Part shown: piece after piece, positions 20,947 through 32,184 of the stretch | Position numbering within the stretch: position 1 is the first letter of the stretch | Layout of the letters: each line of letters opens with the position of its first letter | DNA from: Calonectria ilicicola | Lineage: Eukaryota; Ascomycota; Sordariomycetes; Hypocreales; Nectriaceae | Length of the DNA stretch: 64,000 nt | Assembly: GCA_020809705.1 (NCBI GenBank) | Contig: CP085828.1 | Span: 6,076,001-6,140,000, forward strand | Reading direction: 5' to 3' | Made by a program: the position numbers and the translations under genes | The notes under the pieces: model-generated | Told to the model about the DNA's origin: nothing | Databases searched by the model: none | Seen by the model: the letters and a program-made list of their open reading frames with translations, nothing else

Positions 20947-23836
20947 TTACGTACTCGATCTCCTCAATTGCCCCCTTTTTTTTGCACGTTCCGGCCCAGG
21001 CAAGCATCGTGGGCATGTTTCAACCAAGCAACACTAGGCAACTTCCCGGGTTGTTTCTCACCGCTGGCTCCCGAAACAGAGGTCTCGGAATGGGACACCG
21101 AACAGAAAGCGGAAGGACGATGGCAAAACCCACATAACATAAAAAAATAAAGCCGTGTCTTTCCCTGATTGATAACTTTTGCAGATGGATCCTATAGGAT
21201 AATTATAGCGTAAGAGTGGTCCGCGCACCGGCTCTGGTGCGGCTCAACTTGATGGCGTCTGGTCCGCGCATAAAGTACACCCTTCACAGGTTTAGATCCT
21301 ATTTACGTACACGATGAGTGAGCTATATGATCCTCTGCGGTACGTACTCTTTTTTTCTCTCTCTAATGGTTCAACACATGAGCCTCCAATGGTCGCAACG
21401 GGCCGCCTACCCGTGTCTCAGCAGTAAGCCACCTCGCTGTTGGGGCTCTGTTGGTGATGGTGCGCTCCTCGGAATGGCTCGGAACATGACGACGACCAAC
21501 AGACTTCTGACGAAATTCGGCTTTCATGTCGCTTAAAAGACTATTGTCCCCAAGGTTGAACCATTCGCAACCCAAAACGTGGTTGGAAATTGGCGTCCAA
21601 AAGACGACACCGGTGTGCACGTTGCGCAGAAACGTGCGGTGATTGCACCATCATGGGCGCCCGACCAAGGGAAAGTCAACTCGACGGTTGGGCCAGGGTC
21701 CGAGGAGAAAGGGCTTGCCGTGGCAGGGCTGAGCAGATGCGCACCCGAGCGAGATGAGATGTGGCTCGTGGTGGCAGGCCACCGATCGAATGGCGCCCAT
21801 GGTTCGCGAGGTCCAGGGATCTTCAGGCACCTAGAGCAATATGTTACGTATTAGACCGCAGCGGCGGCCAGGGCCCTTGCACTAATTGGGAGAGCCGCAG
21901 CACCCAGAGGCTCGGTCACTGCCGAGAACTGCGTGGGAGGCGTGGGTTGGCTGCTGGCATCCCTTCGGTTCCGAATCACAGTGGCGGCCGGGTGTGTGGT
22001 TGTTGCAAGGTGTGCGTGATATGTGCAAGTGAAGAAAAAACATGGTGGTGGATCCCCCCTCCTCCACCGTGTCGCAACCACCAACCACTTTGACCTCACA
22101 TCACGAAGTGGTAATATGGAGATCAAGGGGGCACGGAACAGCAATTACCCACCTTGTCTTGAAATCGCGGGGCAGGATGAAAATTTCAAAAGTTTGTGTT
22201 GGAGTACGTGACGCGGACCGGGAGGGTCGAAGATCGTGAGGCGAGGGGGGGATCTGGATCGACTCGCGGTGGCGAGTGTGATGTTCTAGAAACAAGCCCC
22301 ATAGACACCCGAGCAAGCTGCAGCGTGGTATCCGTCCCAATGAAAGCAGAGCGGTCCACGTTTTTGTGCTTGAGTGAGGGCAATAACACGATGCGTCGTC
22401 TGGATGTCTAGGGTAGTGGTCCAACGGATGACTTGCACGGGGTGCGGGAGAAGCAATACTGTGCATTAGCTCTCCGGGATGGCTTTCCATCATGCACCTG
22501 TTGGCTTGATTTCATGTGGTGAATGCGAAAATGCCTAGCATTTCGCCGGCTTGGCTCATGCAGCACGTGTAGAAGCGCCGAAGAGAATTGGACATGTCAA
22601 GACCTCGTGTCGTTGACGATTAGCTAAGGAACATCTGTTCAACATCTGATTCTTGTTTAAGCTACTACGTGCTCGCCCACAGCCCCAAACATAATAGCTC
22701 CAGAGGGGACCACATAGTTGCACTGCCGATGGAGATGGTACGTCTCACAATGGGCGCGTCGCACTTTGTGGTCTGGTGCATCTTCAAGTTGGACGAACGG
22801 TTGGCTACTGTGCTGTGTTGTGCTGTGGTCAAGGGGGCGTGCGACTTGGGATGCACGTGGGACCTTCTGGAAGCCCAGACAACTGGGTCGGTGCAGGGGT
22901 ACTGGAAGCTCTCGACGACGACGCCGAATGAAACACAGACGCGGCCCGCTCATGTTCAGATGAACTCTGCAGGACCCCTAAGGAAAATAGAGATTTTCCC
23001 AGGATAAAGGCCCGTAGACATCTGCCCGGGCCAACCTTGACAGGGAGTGTCAATTTTTTTTTTTTTGTGGGAGAGTGAGGTGCTTTGAGTGCTTTTGCAA
23101 CACTTCCATTTCTAGAACATGAGCAACAAAGCTTGGGGCACCGCGGACCCAGCCAACCAGGCGCGAGTCGCCGGCCCTTTGCGGTTTAGATCGAAGCGCC
23201 GCATTTGGAGTGGGGTACGTACCTTAATACTGATGGATGCGGAGCGCGGGTACGTAGCTTGCCTTGCTTTGCTCGCTAGCGTGTGCTGGGGGGAGTCTTG
23301 CAAAGAAAAATTTTCAGGTCCTGTGCTGAATTCTTGTTTTGGCGCTGGAGAGAGAGCGGGGACCCACCAGCCGCAGAGCAGTCAACGGCGAAGGGCGTGC
23401 GCGGGCTGTGAGTGGCCAGGTGATGAGTAACATCATGGGCCTGGGGATGGATGGATGGACCCAAGAAGGGGACGGACCCAGGAAGGGAGCGTGGAAGAGA
23501 AGGCAGCGCGTACCGCATTCTGGCGGTGGAGCAACCCCGTGGGACCGGCATGAATTCTGGTGGAAATGCCATGGCACCCACCGCGCCTGTAAAAGATTTT
23601 TTTTTTCCTTCGTTGACGATGCCCTCCTCGATTTGTTTACTCACGGCGGGGCCGGTCACGGAGTGAGTGACTGCGGCGGTACGTACCCCGTCACCGTCAC
23701 AAAAAAGTAACATATTCGTTACGTACCCAATGTACACCGGGGGGCCGGGGGGGTAAACCAAGGTGTGTGCTGCTAGACCGAGAGAATCAGGAAAAAAACT
23801 GGACTTACAATGGATCTGGTGATGCAAGGTCTACGT
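20947..23836. promoter_or_regulatory. dispersed TACGTA/GTACGTAC palindromes
   Basis: Matches to TACGTA recur at about 20949, 21305, 21341, 21845, 23216, 23251, 23680, 23720 and 23832. Two are the perfect 10-mer palindrome GGTACGTACC, at 23214-23223 and 23678-23687. A given palindromic 6-mer is expected roughly once per 4 kb, so this density looks unusual. It may be a bank of binding sites or a compositional quirk of this genome's intergenic DNA. Confidence 0.3.
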
Positions 23837-25758
23837 AGCAAAGTTGCACCAAAGCTACAGTATTGCGTGCAAGAGCAAAGAGGCGGAGAGTGAAGGGCAT
23901 GCATGGGGTGAGAGTTGCAGTGTGACGAGTGTGACTGGTCAATGCTGGGTTGGCACGTCTGTTCTTGGCTGCACGTCCTGTCCAAACATGTCTCGGATGG
24001 GAATGAGTGTAAATGGGTGGTGTGTGTGGTGTCGTCGTGGTCGTTGTGAGCCTCTCATTTGCCCTGCCCGTTAGACGGGCGGCGACGGAGGCTTGGGTTC
24101 GACATCCTGACACTTCCTCTTGGCTTGGCACTGAAATAGGCTGCTGGTCTGATCAAAGGATTTGCAGCGTTTGCATGCCATCTAGCATGATGGATCGCCA
24201 GGGTGCAGACGGACCTAGGTTCGTCCAACCTCTCCTCTTCTTCTCAAACTATTATGTACAATGTATACCATGTACATGATGAACAGGCTCGATGTACAGG
24301 CTCGATGAGACATGGCCGGCGGGGGTTTTTCGCGCCCATGGACTCGCTTAATGACTAACACTTTGATGAGTTCCCGTCAGGTGTGTGGTGAAATTCTTGC
24401 TTTGCACATCTGATCAGGAAGAGGAGCTCCATCTCCATCTTGCGGTGACCTCGCTCAATAAACTCGCTGCATCGAGTCCCGCTCCCCTGGCCCCTGGGTC
24501 CGGGAATAGGCAAAAAAGGGGCGTGCTTGGTGCTATATGTGCCGAAGGGCGATGCACTAAAAACAGCACATCGCTTTTGCCAAAATCCCACGGCCGGCAA
24601 ACACCTGCGGCTCGCGTCCAATTAGGTAGTTTTGGCCCAAGTTGTCTCTTGTCCCGTCCTCTTCTTGTTTGCTGCTGGCCGGCGGCCAATATCCACCGCC
24701 GCGTTGCCCTGCTGCGCTCGCTCCTCGCGCCTTTCCTGGATGTTGACACTTTTGCTGGTGGGGTAAAGCCGACTCCATCGGCCGAGAGTTGGAGGATGGC
24801 CCTACCGAGATCCTCCCTGTGCCTGCTTTTGGGTGTGGTGGGATGTTTTTACTAGAGAGAAAATCCAAAAAATTCCACTTATTCTATTTTTCTTTTGGCT
24901 ACGAAAAATGTGCCCCTCTCCTCCTGCCCCCCCCTTGTTGCGGAAGGGAAAGGTGAGAAGAAAATCTGATGCTCACCTGGCCTTCTTGTCTCTTCTCGCG
25001 TTTCCACTTTCAACGCAGGGGTTGTCACACAATGGTCCTGTGGCCCAGCAAAGCACCTCCAGCACCTGATGTGGATGGAACCTGTTGTTACAGGGCGCAT
25101 GTGCAAAAGAAAAACAGCAGAGGAATGGATGCTTATGGTGTGGCGCTGCCTATTTACCCATTGGGACATTTGCCTAACAAGCGGAAGAAAAGTCAAAAGC
25201 ATCATGTGCGTAATGGCATCGAGTAATTGCAGCATCGCATTAGGCTTTTTTTTTCCTCGGTCGGCGGGTGTGCCCTCTTCCGCGCTGAATTGCCGACTGA
25301 GAACCCCTTTAGCTCATACGAGCCAAAAATTAGAGAAGCATCTGGAAGTGGAAGTGTAGCATTTTTGGAGGGGGAAGGGTTGCTAGCGGATGGCGTTTGG
25401 TTGCGCCTTGGACTAACAGCACAGCAACAGCAGGCAGAGGACCCAAGGCAGCTGCGAGCGCCTTTCCCTAAGGGAGGGGCACATCAGGCGTTGCGTGCAG
25501 TGCGAGACGGCGACGTGCGACGGGCCAAGGCACAGCGCCGGGTTGCCTTGTAGCCGAACCAGCCCATCTGGAAAGCTTTGGGTGCTGGAGGGATCCATTG
25601 CGAATCCACATGCTGCCAGGCGACATCCATGGCGAAAGACAAAAGAAAAATTATTCAGATCCACCGTGCTTCAAAGGGTTGGAGATCGGTGCTTTGCTCA
25701 TCGACGCTACGGACGAGAGCCCGTGAAAGCAGCGTCGCCACAGCGAGTTAGCTCTGCC

Positions 25759-25789
25759 GCGCCAGCGCCAGCACCAGCACCAGCACCAA
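25759..25789. repeat. GCCAGC/ACCAGC microsatellite
   Basis: A run of GCCAGC units grading into CACCAG units gives about five 6-bp copies. It is a simple repeat in non-coding DNA. Confidence 0.6.
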
Positions 25790-26697
25790 GGCGTCATGTG
25801 TGCCGTCACATCACCTCATAGGTACCCGAGACGAGCGGCGGTCCCCCCTTACCCAGTGTACCTAGGGAACGTGCACGCTGTCAGAAAAGCTCAGTAAGCA
25901 AGCCAAGCCAGCGAGGCCGGGCCGGTCCAGGATCGGGATTTGCGGCCACCGATGACGGGCATCGTGCTGCTGTGAGTGGTTGGTGGCGCCGAACACGCCC
26001 TGGAGAGTTCGGCGCTGCCCACCAGTCACGGCGCTGGAACGCCTGGGAGCCGAAGCTCAGAAGCGCAGGCCGCCTGTAAGACGGCCAGGGCAGGGAGTTC
26101 AGATGATCACTGGCAGCCACTCACTCGCTCACTCGCCCGCGCACTCCCATCCCACTACTTTCCAGTATGTATGTGCAGCACAGCACAGCACATCGCCGCA
26201 ACCGCAGCCGCAAGCAGCAACGCAAACGGCGTAGGGCTGTCTAGCGTACGAAATGAGAATGGGGGTTTTTCGGAATTGCTACTCCATCATGGCCTCATTT
26301 CCAGTCAATTCACACAACCCTAATGAGCGAGTTCCCGACGAGACAGCGCGGCAACAACCGGGCAGCGTCGGTTTCTCAAGGTCCTCTTTGCCCTGGAACT
26401 TGGTGCTGGCTGTTGCTGCTGCTGGAGCTTGATGGATCCGTCGGACCCCGGCTCTGCTCATGGTCACCAACGATCCTCGATCGCTCCGACCAAGATCCCC
26501 TACCGCACCGTTTTTCTCTCCCAGCTCCACCCGTCCGCCCTTTCCATGCCATTACTCGGCCAGGGTCGCATGTAATTCGTATACTACAGTACCTACGCTA
26601 TGTACCACGTCCCGTGTCGTGTAGGTAGGTAGGGATACGCCGTCACAGGCCACACACCCCCGCGGGCTCCACTGGCTGGGCGTGCTATGGGCGTGAA

Positions 26698-26729
26698 CTG
26701 GACACGCACTGGACACGCACTGGACATGC
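26698..26729. repeat. 11-bp tandem repeat
   Basis: Three head-to-tail copies of CTGGACACGCA, the last imperfect, occur in the gene-free region. Confidence 0.6.
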
Positions 26730-27823
26730 TGCTTTCTTCCTGTCCTGTCTTGGCAGAGCACCTCATCACGTTTACCGTTGATGAACGCACGCACACTCCA
26801 CCCGCGCTCCCGCACGCCCCCATGCTCCATCCATGGCTCATGGCTCATGTCTCTGCCGGGCTTCCACTTACACACGCCTGTGCTACACACACCCAAGGGC
26901 ACCGCAGTCAGGCGGGAGCCGCTGTCAGTGGCCGCACACCCAAGGCGCCACTGAACAAGCTCGTCATTGCAAGGCGTTGCTTGCTATGACACATCGTTTC
27001 CTAGCCGGTGTAGCACGCTCACGAGCTGACCAGAATATTTATTCTTGAGCCCCCGAACCTCTTGAAGGGTGACCTCTCCTCCATCCCCATGATTGATCTC
27101 TCCATGATATAAGATCACTGCTTCCCCAGACTCTCTTGTTGCTTCCAGAACACATACCCCAGACATTCACATACATACAGCAGCCACACTCATCATCCAT
27201 CCCTCTCCTGTTGTCACTTACACGCACAACACTTACAACCACAGACATCATCTTCTGCAGACCACGTCCTCCAGTCTCGACCACAACAAGCAATTGACTC
27301 TTGCCAGAACATCTTGCTTCGTCCAAAAGTCGCTCGCTCTACCCTCGAGACCTACTGTGGAAGAAAAGGGACATTTGCTGAAATAGGCAAATTAAGAAAA
27401 GAGGCAGGAAAAAAAATCTTGTTGCGACCCAACCGCGCCAACAACCACACGCTCCGCCCTCGGCGCTTCGATTTCCGCCCACACTAGAAGGCGATCGACC
27501 CCTAGCACGGTTAAGCTTCCACTCGACTGCAACGAGTTTAGCTGCCCTGGACGCCATTTGCATCGTCATCGGACTTTAGTGCCGTCTGCAGCCGCTGCAT
27601 CTCTTTGCGTCACCCGACCAAGCTACAGACGAGTGCATTGCTAAACAGCCAGCATCTCTGGAGGTTAGCAAAAAACAAAAAATAACAGCAGGGCACATAT
27701 AAACCCCCAATCGCATCCTCAAGCCCAGCGGCGCAGGACGTCGACTGTCCCCTTGACGGTGACAATTTACCCGGGCCAATCTACTCGAAAACTTCGAGCA
27801 TAAGATCCCCCCACCAATAAATA

Positions 27824-27960
27824 CCCGCCGGGTTGACTAAGCCGTTGCTACGCTGGGGCGGCTTAAGCCCCCGCCTCTCCTCTGGAGAGGCGGTAACATA
27901 ACCCGTATCTTCGTAGTTGGCATATCCAAGTTTTTAAACCTCAACGCACCACAACACCAC
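27824..27960 (+). repeat. left terminal inverted repeat of the transposon
   Basis: This pairs with 30551-30681 in inverse orientation at clearly more than chance identity, with small indels around 27844-27868. An internal near-perfect hairpin occupies 27871-27893, with arms CCGCCTCTCC and GGAGAGGCGG around a TCT loop. Confidence 0.88.
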
Positions 27961-28020
27961 CATTTCACGTCCAAATTGACTCAAATTAAAGAAACACATT
28001 TATTGTGATCTTATTTCACT

Positions 28021-30423
28021 ATGACCAAATTTTCAGAGAAATCAAGGGCTGCTGCAGCAAATGCAGCGCGCGCATATTTGGCGGGCGAGACGGTCACACG
28101 TACAACTCGCGGGAACCCCGCACCACCTCGACAGAAGACCATGCTTGAGATAGCTTACTTACACCGCACAACACTGCCATTAGTGAAGAAATATGTAGCT
28201 TTTTTGAAAGCTGGAAAGCCTCTGCCTTCAACTGCTAATAAAGGAGGCAAGCCAATGGCCTTGACATCTAATGAGGAACGTGCATTGATTACATATATCC
28301 GGTCTGTTGAAAAGAGTGCATTTGCGGTCACAGAGGTATGCATTTTGAACTATGCCAACTTCATTAGGAAGCACCGCATCGCGGGCATCACAACGGGGCT
28401 TTCCAAATCGTGGGTAAAAGGCTTTCGAACCCGGCATCCAGAGCTTCACTTTAAGAAGCCTAAAGTCAAAGAGATCCTAAGGGCTGCTATTGAGTATGAT
28501 GTCCCTAGCTTGGAGGCGTGGTTCAAGGAATATGAAGCTTTTATCACAGAGTTAGGGATAAAGAAGGCCAATCTCTGGAACTTCGATGAAACACCACTCC
28601 AAATTGGCTGGGTTAATGATGCCTTGAAGCTATTTTCAACCCGGATGAAGAAAAACACTAGGCCAATTGCTTTTCAACCAGGCAATAAAGAGTCACTCAC
28701 ATCTATTGATGCTGTCAATGCTGCTGGTGGAGCTATTCCTTCCTTCCTTATCCTCTCTGCGAAGGTCATCCTAGAGGAATATGTGATGGCTAATATTGAT
28801 GAACGTATTATCATAACTCAAACTGATACTGGCTTCAATAATACACATCGGGCTCATCAGTGGTTGGAACACTTTAACCGTCATTCCTTTGCTGTTGGTG
28901 AGGAGTTTGGTGGTGCCTCAATTGAGGAGTGGTTTGGTTACAAACCTGACATAAGAAGAGAAAGTTGGAATCATCAGGTAGCTAATATCGCGGCCCAGAA
29001 GCCAAGAAAAGCAAAGCCAGTCTACAGAATGCTTCTTATGGATGGTTTCTCTGCTCATGAGGACCCTGACTTTATTTGGTATTGTCATGCCTTCGATATC
29101 GTGCCCTTTCGCCTTCCCTCTCACAGCAGTCATTTCCTTCAGCCCCTTGATGTTGGTGTTTATCAACACCTTAAGTCGGAACAACGTTCCGCCCTCACCG
29201 AGTTCACACAGGGCGGCGGCATACAGATGACTCGATATAACTTCCTCAATCAATGGGACCGCCTATTCAAGGCTGCGTTTATGAGCTGCCACATATATGT
29301 TGGGTTTGAGAAGGCAGGGCTATGGCCACTTAACCCAGAAGTCATATTGGGTCCTCGTCGTCAAGCAGTGAAGCATCTCGAAGAGCCTCTTTTCCCTGAG
29401 CGGCTGGATAAGATGAATGTAACACCAAGGAAGACGAAGAGAGCGTATACAGAGCTTCACAAGCAAGGAGAGATTGATATATTAAGAACACCAGTTAAGA
29501 AGGTTATTCAGGATATGGATGCATGCCTTGATCTAGCTATTATTACACAGTCATCCCAAAAGAGGATGCTCGAGGCACAACACCAACGGATGCAATTGGA
29601 AGCTCGCCGCACACACACACGCCGCCAGGTCAAGGTTGATGATGGAGCATATACTGTGGAAGAGCTACGTTCGAAGGTATCTAATAGAGCTCATGATGAC
29701 TTACAGAAGCTATTGCAGAAGCAAAATAGAGAGCAAAATAAGCTCTTCCAGCAACTACGAAAGGATGAAAAGGATGCCGCATCAATTGACGGCCCGAGCC
29801 TCCCTCGGCCTCGCGGTCGGGCCGGCGCCAAGTTGAAAATGCTGCGTGTGGCAGCGGAAGAGGCTAGTCAACAGGAAACTCGTGATAAAGCAATGGTTCA
29901 AGAGGATATTGATGCTATCCAAAGTCTTCAGAATGAGTGGAATGAAGCTGATGATGAAAGGCGAGGCCATCTATCATCAGTTCGGCCGGAATCGTGGCTT
30001 CAATGCATCCCTGAGGTGACAAGATGGAGAGCATCCCGGGCCGCAGTCATGTCAACCTCGCTCAACGAGGCTCAAAGTGACCCCGGTGATTATATCTCGA
30101 TATCCTCAACTTCATCAATTAAATTGCCTCCTTTGGGCAAGGATAAAGATTCGGATCAGAGCGAAATTGAGGTCATTACAACCAGAAAGACTAGGGGCAA
30201 GCCAGAGACTATTCGCCGCCTAAGAAATATTCTCTTTCCTGAAGGAATGGATGAAGAAGGGAACAGTCAATTACAGGATATTGATTTTGGAGGTTTTGGC
30301 CATAATAGGGTCCCAAATAACTACTCAGACGATGAGGGCGGCGGTGTTAGTGATGCAGGCGATCCAGTTGTGCGCTTTGGCGATAAGACAATCGCTGTGC
30401 CAAAGTCGAGGTGCCGTCAATAG
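28021..30423 (+). CDS. DDE transposase (Fot1/pogo-like)
   Basis: The frame encodes 800 residues from an ATG. The N-terminus contains a psq/Tc5-like helix-turn-helix region (about residues 1-150, including LSKSWVKGFRTRHPELH). The DDE endonuclease core follows. Its aspartates are visible at D189 (WNFDETPLQ), D341 (LLMDGFSAHE) and D377 (HFLQPLDVGVY), giving DD35D spacing as in Fot1-like enzymes. A long basic and acidic C-terminal extension (about 450-800) is coiled-coil-like in part. All motifs are intact, so the protein could be active in cut-and-paste transposition at TA sites. It is the only gene in the element. Confidence 0.95.
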   Translation: MTKFSEKSRAAAANAARAYLAGETVTRTTRGNPAPPRQKTMLEIAYLHRTTLPLVKKYVAFLKAGKPLPSTANKGGKPMALTSNEERALITYIRSVEKSAFAVTEVCILNYANFIRKHRIAGITTGLSKSWVKGFRTRHPELHFKKPKVKEILRAAIEYDVPSLEAWFKEYEAFITELGIKKANLWNFDETPLQIGWVNDALKLFSTRMKKNTRPIAFQPGNKESLTSIDAVNAAGGAIPSFLILSAKVILEEYVMANIDERIIITQTDTGFNNTHRAHQWLEHFNRHSFAVGEEFGGASIEEWFGYKPDIRRESWNHQVANIAAQKPRKAKPVYRMLLMDGFSAHEDPDFIWYCHAFDIVPFRLPSHSSHFLQPLDVGVYQHLKSEQRSALTEFTQGGGIQMTRYNFLNQWDRLFKAAFMSCHIYVGFEKAGLWPLNPEVILGPRRQAVKHLEEPLFPERLDKMNVTPRKTKRAYTELHKQGEIDILRTPVKKVIQDMDACLDLAIITQSSQKRMLEAQHQRMQLEARRTHTRRQVKVDDGAYTVEELRSKVSNRAHDDLQKLLQKQNREQNKLFQQLRKDEKDAASIDGPSLPRPRGRAGAKLKMLRVAAEEASQQETRDKAMVQEDIDAIQSLQNEWNEADDERRGHLSSVRPESWLQCIPEVTRWRASRAAVMSTSLNEAQSDPGDYISISSTSSIKLPPLGKDKDSDQSEIEVITTRKTRGKPETIRRLRNILFPEGMDEEGNSQLQDIDFGGFGHNRVPNNYSDDEGGGVSDAGDPVVRFGDKTIAVPKSRCRQ

Positions 30424-30550
30424 CTGCCACCTTTCCCACCTTCTTGTGCCACGAAACCACCATAAAAATAGATGCAATAAATACTATGACTACATTAGAA
30501 GTAGGGCAATTGATTGGTGTAATTATCTCTTTTATTGCATTACTATTGAT

Positions 30551-30681
30551 GGAGTTGTGGTGTGTTGAGGTTGGAAAAGCTGGATACGCCAACTACGAAG
30601 ATATGGGTTATGTTCCCACCTCTCCAGAGGAGAGGTGGGAGCCTAAGCCCACAGCGGAGCCGGCTTAGTCAACTCAGCGGG
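30551..30681 (+). repeat. right terminal inverted repeat of the transposon
   Basis: This is the inverse partner of 27824-27960. Its internal hairpin at 30615-30639 has arms CCCACCTCTCC and GGAGAGGTGGG around an AGA loop. Relative to the left repeat the G-C pair has become A-T in both arms, so the palindrome is kept. Confidence 0.88.
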
Positions 30682-30720
30682 TAACCCAAAACCTCAGATC
30701 ATCAATAACTTTTGCCCACC

Positions 30721-32184
30721 ATGCCCCACCGCGTGGCCAACTTCCTTCGCACATCCTCTGGCAACATTGCTCAGATCAAGAAGGTCGCCATCTCGCGATC
30801 TCGCAACACCAGCCCTTACACTTCAGATGGCGAGGACCAGCCCCATGCCATCTCCGTCAAGATGCCCGACCTAACGGATAGCCTCAAGAAGCACCACCGC
30901 ATCTCGCTGCCCTTTGGCAAGTCGGCCAAGGAGAGCCAGCACACTTCCGCCACACTTGGCTGGAGCATCGAGAGCCCTCCCGTCGTCTTTCACGGAACTC
31001 CCGATGAGAGCACTGGCGCCTTGATCACCGGCCAGATGTTCCTCGACGTCGTCGACGAGTCGGTCGAGATTGGCACTTTCACTGCTTGCCTCCGCCTGCA
31101 CACAGTTCAGAAGCGCCCATTCCAGGGCCACTGCACCGACTGCCAGCACCAGTACAAGGAGTTGCAGAACTGGACCTTCTTGGCTCATCCCACAATTCTA
31201 CGAAAGGGACGACACTCATTCCCCTTTTCCATCCTCCTCGGCGGCCACCTGCCTGCCTCCATGGACACTCCCCTCGTGTCCATCTCCTACGAGTTTAGCG
31301 CCGACGCCCTCGTCACCAACAGCTCCTGCTCCCACACTGGATCCTGCGCTCCAGTCCGCTTTGAGAAGACATTCACTGTCAAGCGATCCATCCCCGAGCA
31401 CGACCTGCCTCACCACTCTGTCCGCGTCTTCCCTCCCACCAACATCAAGGCCAGCGCTCACTACAGCTCCATTATCCACCCCACCGGCACCAACAAGGTC
31501 TCCCTCCGCCTCGACGGCCTCGTTACCCGCAACGAAAAGGCCAAGACGATTGACTTTTGGCGACTCAAGAAGGTTACCTGGAGGCTCGAGGAGACTATCA
31601 AGACTGTGGCCCCCGCCTGCGGGCGTCACTCCCCCGCTGCCAATGCAACCGAGCCCGAGAAGAAGGGCCTGCCCAGATCAGAGGTTCGCTTGCTCGGCGA
31701 GAAGCACCTGCACGAGGGCTGGAAGTCGGACTTTAGCGGCGTCGACGGCAACGTTGAGATGGAGTTTGACTACTTTGCCAACCAGTACAAGGCGCACACG
31801 CGCGAGCTCAAGTACGCCTGCGACACCAAGACGCCCGAGGGCATCGAGGTGACGCACTCGCTCCTCATTGAGCTTGTGGTATCGCGGGAGTACGCCCCCG
31901 AGGGCAAGCCTCACATGGCTACTCAGACCGGCACTGGCCGCATCCTGCGCATGCACTACGGCGTCGTTATGACTGACCATGCGGGGATGGGCGTCAGCTG
32001 GGACAACGAGGCCCCGCCCGTCTATCAGGACGTCCCTCCTAGCCCCCCAGCCTACCCTGCCCTCGAGGCACCAATCGACTACGAGAACCTTGAGCCCCTC
32101 GATGCTCACCGTCTCAGCGCTGAATCTGCGGACCGACAATCCGGAGAGCAAGCCGCGGATCTACCACGACGCGCATCGGCATGA
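30721..32184 (+). CDS. arrestin-related trafficking adaptor, LDB19/ART1-like
   Basis: The frame has 487 residues from an ATG in good context (CCCACCATGCC); no intron is needed. An arrestin-like fold is suggested from about residue 85 (LGWSIESPPVVFHG) through two beta-rich halves, with a CTDC zinc-ligand-like motif near residue 138. The C-terminus carries two PPxY motifs, PPVY and PPAY, which are docking sites for Rsp5/NEDD4-type ubiquitin ligases. In yeast the Ldb19/Art1 family recruits Rsp5 to plasma-membrane transporters for endocytosis. Third codon positions are strongly GC-biased, as in well-expressed fungal genes. The transposon ends 39 bp upstream of the ATG, so the native promoter or leader has probably been displaced. 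Confidence 0.88.
   Translation: MPHRVANFLRTSSGNIAQIKKVAISRSRNTSPYTSDGEDQPHAISVKMPDLTDSLKKHHRISLPFGKSAKESQHTSATLGWSIESPPVVFHGTPDESTGALITGQMFLDVVDESVEIGTFTACLRLHTVQKRPFQGHCTDCQHQYKELQNWTFLAHPTILRKGRHSFPFSILLGGHLPASMDTPLVSISYEFSADALVTNSSCSHTGSCAPVRFEKTFTVKRSIPEHDLPHHSVRVFPPTNIKASAHYSSIIHPTGTNKVSLRLDGLVTRNEKAKTIDFWRLKKVTWRLEETIKTVAPACGRHSPAANATEPEKKGLPRSEVRLLGEKHLHEGWKSDFSGVDGNVEMEFDYFANQYKAHTRELKYACDTKTPEGIEVTHSLLIELVVSREYAPEGKPHMATQTGTGRILRMHYGVVMTDHAGMGVSWDNEAPPVYQDVPPSPPAYPALEAPIDYENLEPLDAHRLSAESADRQSGEQAADLPRRASA

Larger units (their letters stand above)
18489..27823. other. 9.3-kb gene-free region, probable long upstream region of the arrestin gene
   Basis: Both strands carry many overlapping open frames up to about 180 codons, but none shows domains, consistent codon preference or splice-linked partners, so I call no gene. 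The DNA is of mixed GC content and contains long poly-T tracts (near 20911-20928), G-runs near 23740, short tandem repeats, and TACGTA palindromes at 20.9-23.8 kb. From about 27050 to 27780 the plus strand is pyrimidine-rich, as is usual around fungal transcription starts and 5' leaders. The next plus-strand host gene is the arrestin at 30721, now separated by a transposon. A long non-coding transcript or unannotated spliced gene cannot be excluded. Confidence 0.45.
27824..30681 (+). mobile_element. intact Fot1/pogo-type DNA transposon
   Basis: The element is 2858 bp, flanked by a TA dinucleotide at 27822-27823 and 30682-30683, the target duplication expected for the Tc1/mariner-pogo superfamily. 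Termini begin CCCGCCGGGTTGACTAAGCC on the left and, on the reverse strand at the right end, CCCGCTGAGTTGACTAAGCC. The inverted repeats are imperfect but extend about 130 bp. It encodes one uninterrupted transposase. There is no sign of the CpA-to-TpA decay seen in nearby broken genes, which suggests recent arrival. It lies between the pyrimidine-rich leader-like DNA ending near 27.8 kb and the arrestin start codon. Confidence 0.93.

Noticed and set aside
18489..27823. Dozens of overlapping open frames of 60-183 codons on both strands
   Set aside because: They lack domains and joined exons, overlap one another on all frames in GC-richer DNA, and often begin at non-ATG codons. I treat them as chance frames.
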